Below are positions 60,528 to 64,000 of a stretch of DNA of 64,000 nucleotides, one piece after another. Numbering within the stretch: the stretch's first letter is position 1; every line of letters starts with the position of its first letter. The translations under genes were made by a program, and so were the position numbers. Where the stretch lies: assembly GCF_017873185.1 (NCBI RefSeq), contig NZ_JAGGJX010000005.1:1-64000 (forward strand), given 5' to 3'. Source of the DNA: Metaclostridioides mangenotii. GTDB lineage: Bacteria > Bacillota > Clostridia > Peptostreptococcales > Peptostreptococcaceae. Below the pieces are notes generated by a model that did not search any database, was not told the DNA's origin, and saw only the letters and a list, made by a program, of their open reading frames with translations.

Positions 60528-61454
60528 CTACTTTTTAGATCTATTTGCTTCTAAACTTTTTCTTTTACGACTATTATTTACATTAGCACAATTTCTACAT
60601 GATGGAGAACAGTACAATGACTTTGCATTTGTAGGAATATATATTTTACCGCAGTACTTACATTTATTTAAATGTGAAGTGTCTCCTGTTATTGCAAAAG
60701 CGTATATCATTTCTATAGTATTTTTTAAAGAATCAAACTCCCAAGCAATATTTGCCTTATCAAGATAAGAAATTGTAAATCCTATCTTCTGCGGATTAAA
60801 TCCTCCAGATATAATTGTTACTGCATCAGTTAAGTGGTTTGACGAATTTCTAAATACTAGTACTTGTCTGAAGTGCCTTGCAATATCTTTTGCAAAGCTC
60901 AGTATCCAATCGTATCTCTCTGCATAAAATTTTGAGAATACAACATCTAAAATAAGTGGTCTCTTTCCAAAAAACTTAGGAGAATCTTCTCTTTTCTTTA
61001 CGTCTACTCCGCGCTTAAATTTCCTAAAGTACAGATCTTCATCTTCAATAAACGGTATAAACTTATTTATATATTCAGTAGCGTCTAATAGACTTTCCTT
61101 AGTTATATAATTTTTTTCTACCATTAATACTTTGTCTTCATCTACTATATTTCTATTGTAAACACTAGAATAAACTAATCCTAAAAGTCCGTATTTTTCA
61201 CAAAATTCAAGTATCATTTGCTTTAAATTATTTTCTTTTTCTTCTGTTTTTTCCCCTAAAATAGCGTATTCTCCTATTTGTAGTATATCGACTACTATGA
61301 CGTCGGCGACATCAAAAGGATTAAAAAGTTCAAATGTTGCTTCTTCTGTAGGTACTATATATAATTCTCCAGTTTCATTTTCTCTATATTCATAATCACT
61401 GTATCTGATCCATTCACTTGCAAAATTACCTACAAGTCCTAATTTTTTACTCAT
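60528..61454 (-). CDS. Protein with C-terminal four-Cys zinc finger (DUF6076/CGNR-like)
   Basis: A 308-residue protein. Residues 1-225 show no family I can name; features are PTEEATFELFNPFDVADVIVVDILQIGEYAI and a Phe/Arg-rich middle. Residues 245-295 form a Cys4 motif CKYCGKIYIPTNAKSLYCSPSC followed by CANVNNSRKRKS and a basic tail, like the CGNR/DUF6076-type zinc fingers that bind nucleic acid or protein. The ATG at 61454 is chosen for GGAGGT seven bases upstream. Single gene; function unknown. Confidence 0.65.
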   Translation of the reverse strand: MSKKLGLVGNFASEWIRYSDYEYRENETGELYIVPTEEATFELFNPFDVADVIVVDILQIGEYAILGEKTEEKENNLKQMILEFCEKYGLLGLVYSSVYNRNIVDEDKVLMVEKNYITKESLLDATEYINKFIPFIEDEDLYFRKFKRGVDVKKREDSPKFFGKRPLILDVVFSKFYAERYDWILSFAKDIARHFRQVLVFRNSSNHLTDAVTIISGGFNPQKIGFTISYLDKANIAWEFDSLKNTIEMIYAFAITGDTSHLNKCKYCGKIYIPTNAKSLYCSPSCRNCANVNNSRKRKSLEANRSKK

Positions 61455-61634
61455 TATAATTACCTCCAAACTTTAGTAATATCTTTTTTAATTATACTAT
61501 TACATTTTTATAATTGCAAGAGTTTATATTAATTGCTTATCAAATATTATTTTTATTAATTCTACATGCTTTTACTTCACTGTTTTCTTCCTGATTTTTT
61601 AATTAAATTTACAATCACTCAGAAGCTTTATATA

Positions 61635-61674
61635 AAAAATACCCGCAATATTTAAATTTATTATTGCAGGTATT
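61635..61674 (-). terminator. Terminator of the PP2C-glycosyltransferase operon
   Basis: Minus strand AATACCtGCAATA / TATTGCgGGTATT followed by T5, 18 bases after the glycosyltransferase stop. Confidence 0.75.
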
Positions 61675-61692
61675 ATGTAATAGTTAATTTTT

Positions 61693-62916
61693 TTATATTA
61701 TTAAGCCATCCAATATCTTTTCTATTCTAACAGCCAAAGCATCCCATGTTTTGTCCCTCATAGAAAACTCGTCCTTTTTATCGCGATGTGATATCAAATC
61801 TATTCTACTCGATATACATTTAGCTAGCCTCTTTTCAAAATCTAAAACCTCATCTTTTTTTGGAATTCCTTGGCCTACCATAGCTGGAAGCTCTACGTAA
61901 TCTATTTTTTTAGTATTGTTAATAGTATCTCCCAACCATTCTTTAACACCAAATATATTCGTCAAAATCACATCGTCACCACATGCTAATGCTTCAAGAA
62001 CTACTATCGGCAATCCCTCATAAAACGACGGAAGTATAAACAACTGCGATCTATTAAATAACTCTGCTAAATCATATTGATTCAATTTACCAACAAAATT
62101 TACTTTGTATTTACATTTTATTGCCATATCAAGTATTTCATTGTATGTCTTTGCATCGCTTCCTATACCAGCAAAGTTTATCTCTATGAAGTCCTCCGGG
62201 TAATTTAACAAATCCAATGAATTTATTAGAGACTTTAATCCCTTTGACTCACAAATTTTTCCCGCGTAACTTATATTTATCTTTTCATTATGTGTAAGGA
62301 AATTTTTGTCGTAAAATATCTTATCGTTATATCCACTACCAATGACAATCACTTTATTTTCATCTACAGAAAAGGTATTAATTATATCACTTTTCTGCTC
62401 ATCGTGAAGTGCGAAAATTAAATCTAATCCTCTTATTCCCTCTAAAATCATCTCTCTCTCAAAATCTATTGTTTTAAACTGTCTAAGACAAGTTCCATGA
62501 CATATTGACACTACTTTTATATCTTTAATTAAACTCCTCACAAATGAAGTAAGCAAATACAAATGATGGCAAATCACAATATCCGGTTTTAATCTTTCTA
62601 TCGCTATATCAATATTTTTCTTAAATTCACTCTTTACAGTCTCTACTTGAAGCCTATCTAAATCCCTATATCTAGTGCTTTTATACGGCATTGAATCGCT
62701 CATGCCTACTACCGAGAAGTTAAGAGGATATCTGTTAAAAATAACGGGATAGAAATCAATATTTTCATCAAAACAATTCTTATTATCATCAACATCAATC
62801 CCAGCGATAACAGCTTGTTTATATCCCATTTTTTCAAATTCATTTACTATTCCAGACAAGTATACACCGCTACCTGTACTATTTGGTTTTTGTGTTATTA
62901 TATGGAGAATGTTCAA
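61693..62916 (-). CDS. Glycosyltransferase family 4
   Basis: A 407-residue GT-B protein. The N-terminal domain has NILHIITQKPNSTGSGVYLSGIVNEFEK and DIVICHHLYLLTSFVRSL. The C-terminal domain has ISYAGKICESKGLKSLINSLDLL, NFAGIGSDAKTY and the nucleotide-sugar site LFILPSFYEGLPIVVLEALACGDDVILT (E-x7-E). Acceptor and sugar unknown. I set the start at TTG 62916, five bases after GGAGGT; the in-frame codon at 62940 lies upstream of that site. Follows a PP2C-like gene by 42 bases. Confidence 0.87.
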   Translation of the reverse strand: MNILHIITQKPNSTGSGVYLSGIVNEFEKMGYKQAVIAGIDVDDNKNCFDENIDFYPVIFNRYPLNFSVVGMSDSMPYKSTRYRDLDRLQVETVKSEFKKNIDIAIERLKPDIVICHHLYLLTSFVRSLIKDIKVVSICHGTCLRQFKTIDFEREMILEGIRGLDLIFALHDEQKSDIINTFSVDENKVIVIGSGYNDKIFYDKNFLTHNEKINISYAGKICESKGLKSLINSLDLLNYPEDFIEINFAGIGSDAKTYNEILDMAIKCKYKVNFVGKLNQYDLAELFNRSQLFILPSFYEGLPIVVLEALACGDDVILTNIFGVKEWLGDTINNTKKIDYVELPAMVGQGIPKKDEVLDFEKRLAKCISSRIDLISHRDKKDEFSMRDKTWDALAVRIEKILDGLII

Positions 62917-62958
62917 AATAATACCTCCATTCTTATTCAAAAATCTCCATGTTTACCT

Positions 62959-63813
62959 TTATTCTCTATCTAAATTAAAGTAAACACAAGATGAGTCGTC
63001 TTTAATCTTAAACCTTGGTATTTTCATAGCATTTGAATCCTCTTCTTCAAATTTTCTGATTAGGCTGTATATGTGTTCTATACCATATTTTTCTGCGACT
63101 TCTAAAATTTCTTCTTCTCGAATAATACCATACCTTTCACAAGCACATGTAAATCCATCACTTGCCAACATAAAAGATGAGTTTTCTTTTATATCTAAGT
63201 AACCATGTAGCGAGTTTGGAATAGCGTCTTTATCAAAATCAAGTATCCAATATCCACCCTCTGTATTCTTTTTAAGCCTGTTAGAAATTATTATATCCTG
63301 AACTCTATCCCTAACTTCTTTAAATGGCTTATTGCTAGTTTTAACTATATCTATCATTTTATCATATACCAGATTATCAAATTCACATACTGTATTATCT
63401 TTTATTATACTATTTTCACCATTCCTCATAAATAGAGAACAGTCACCTAACATTAGATACTCTATTTTATCTTCGTGAAATTTAACTATTGCAATTGAAC
63501 TTGATGGTAAATCTAGTTTGTCTACTGTAGCTCCACTTAGCCTATTTTTGTATTCAATATTTATTTCTTCAATGCCCTTTTCTATAATACGCTTTAGAGT
63601 AGTACTATTGGATATATTTTTGTATAAAAATTCATTCCACCATTGTACATACCATCTTGCATCGCTATTTTCAGAAACTAAATTCCTTCCATTTAATCCT
63701 GTCGCACCATCTAAAACCCAAGCTCCAGACGGTGTTATCCCTACTACATCTTCATTGTATTCAGAGGATCCTTGATTACAAAATAAGCAATAGTTCTTAA
63801 TTATTAACCCCAT
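62959..63813 (-). CDS. PP2C-like serine/threonine phosphatase family protein
   Basis: A 284-residue protein of the PP2C fold: NQGSSEYNEDVVGITPSGAWVLDGATG near the start (metal-binding Asp residues), SSSIAIVKFHEDKIEYLMLGDCSLFMRNG in the middle, SSFMLASDGFTCACERYG and a final IKDDSSCVYFNL. The metal Asp positions are kept (D in VLDGATG, GDC, SDG, DDSS). Partner kinase not in the window. It precedes a glycosyltransferase in one transcript. Ribosome binding site AGGAGGG. Confidence 0.82.
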   Translation of the reverse strand: MGLIIKNYCLFCNQGSSEYNEDVVGITPSGAWVLDGATGLNGRNLVSENSDARWYVQWWNEFLYKNISNSTTLKRIIEKGIEEINIEYKNRLSGATVDKLDLPSSSIAIVKFHEDKIEYLMLGDCSLFMRNGENSIIKDNTVCEFDNLVYDKMIDIVKTSNKPFKEVRDRVQDIIISNRLKKNTEGGYWILDFDKDAIPNSLHGYLDIKENSSFMLASDGFTCACERYGIIREEEILEVAEKYGIEHIYSLIRKFEEEDSNAMKIPRFKIKDDSSCVYFNLDRE

Positions 63814-63957
63814 AGAGCCCTCCTATAGTTGTATATTAAAAGAGTTTTATCTATTTATTTATACACATATTCATATAAAAATATATTTTACCTGCTAATT
63901 TAAAATTATATTGTATTAAGCTTTAATTATCAAGAATAAAAGGTATTTATAAAAACA

Positions 63958-64000
63958 GTAGGGATACCATTAGTTATTAGATAACTTTTGATATCCCTAC
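63958..64000 (-). terminator. Terminator of a gene beyond the right edge
   Basis: GTAGGGATA / TATCCCTAC with an inner AGTTAT/ATAACT stem; on the minus strand it is followed by TGTTTTTAT. It probably ends a minus-strand gene located right of the window; the structure may continue past the edge. Confidence 0.6.

Noticed and set aside
1-64000. CRISPR arrays, tRNA genes, intact insertion sequences, prophage
   Set aside because: No regularly spaced direct repeats, no tRNA cloverleaf, and no transposase, integrase or phage structural gene were recognised on either strand.

Overview
The window is AT-rich and densely coded, and nearly every gene has a strong purine-rich ribosome binding site. The gene set includes a stand-alone [FeFe] hydrogenase, two-subunit class I fumarase, CotH/VTC proteins, a DUF1846 protein, OpuC with a fused permease and binding protein, a TrpX-type aromatic amino acid importer and an agrBD cassette. 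This points to an anaerobic low-GC Firmicute of class Clostridia, most likely Peptostreptococcaceae (Clostridioides relatives). That placement is inferred from gene content, not measured. Most genes lie on the minus strand. No tRNA, rRNA body, CRISPR array or intact insertion sequence was seen. The left edge carries what looks like the promoter and leader of an rRNA operon whose 16S gene would lie outside the window.

Layout, left to right. 1-5.9 kb: rRNA-type promoter, a cell-wall glucosaminidase, and the operon of an XRE-cupin regulator with potABCD (polyamine import). 6.1-12.3 kb: a decayed acyltransferase, then a VTC/DUF4956/CotH operon and a two-component system. Both operons carry the same TTGCC-N6-TTGCC direct repeat upstream. 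12.4-16.2 kb: CvfB, then fumarase and malic enzyme (fumarate to malate to pyruvate). 16.4-23.2 kb: an orphan lipoprotein, a YgiQ radical SAM enzyme, a thioesterase, a PHP hydrolase and an S1-domain protein. 23.3-28.6 kb: a MATE transporter, a HAD phosphatase, a UbiA-type prenyltransferase and a large membrane protein (a possible lipid-linked sugar cassette), then a CDF metal exporter. 28.8-42.4 kb: OpuC osmolyte importer, DUF1846 protein, a tiny Cys-rich membrane protein, an FtsX-type ABC exporter, [FeFe] hydrogenase, an EamA transporter and SPFH/NfeD. 42.5-45.6 kb: an aromatic amino acid ABC importer behind a leader-peptide attenuator. 45.7-56 kb: a 5'-truncated CoA-disulfide reductase/rhodanese/TusA remnant, modABC with a divergent regulator, and a five-gene nickel/peptide-type importer. 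56.3-58.3 kb: an agr-like operon. 58.4-64 kb: a DUF6179/DUF6323-like pair, a zinc-finger protein, a glycosyltransferase and a PP2C-like phosphatase.

The strongest candidate for an undescribed system is the 5' leader of the importer at 42.5-42.9 kb. A promoter (TTGACT-N17-TATAAT) drives a 17-codon ORF with four consecutive Tyr codons and a fifth soon after. Downstream lie two near-identical terminators whose arms can re-pair as a relay: 1:2, 3:4, 5:6 when off and 2:3, 4:5 when on. This reads as classical ribosome-mediated attenuation responding to tyrosine, which is unusual in Firmicutes, where T-boxes normally do this job. The second is the agr locus. Its AgrC-like protein has lost the phosphoacceptor His segment and the ATP-binding motifs, its AgrD has Ser where the ring-forming Cys should be (a predicted lactone autoinducer), and no agrA is adjacent.

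Other points: two long hairpins whose imperfections are mostly G-U compatible only in plus-strand RNA, an isolated plus-strand promoter ending at a terminator (candidate small RNA), and a 10-bp tandem repeat at the modA transcription start.
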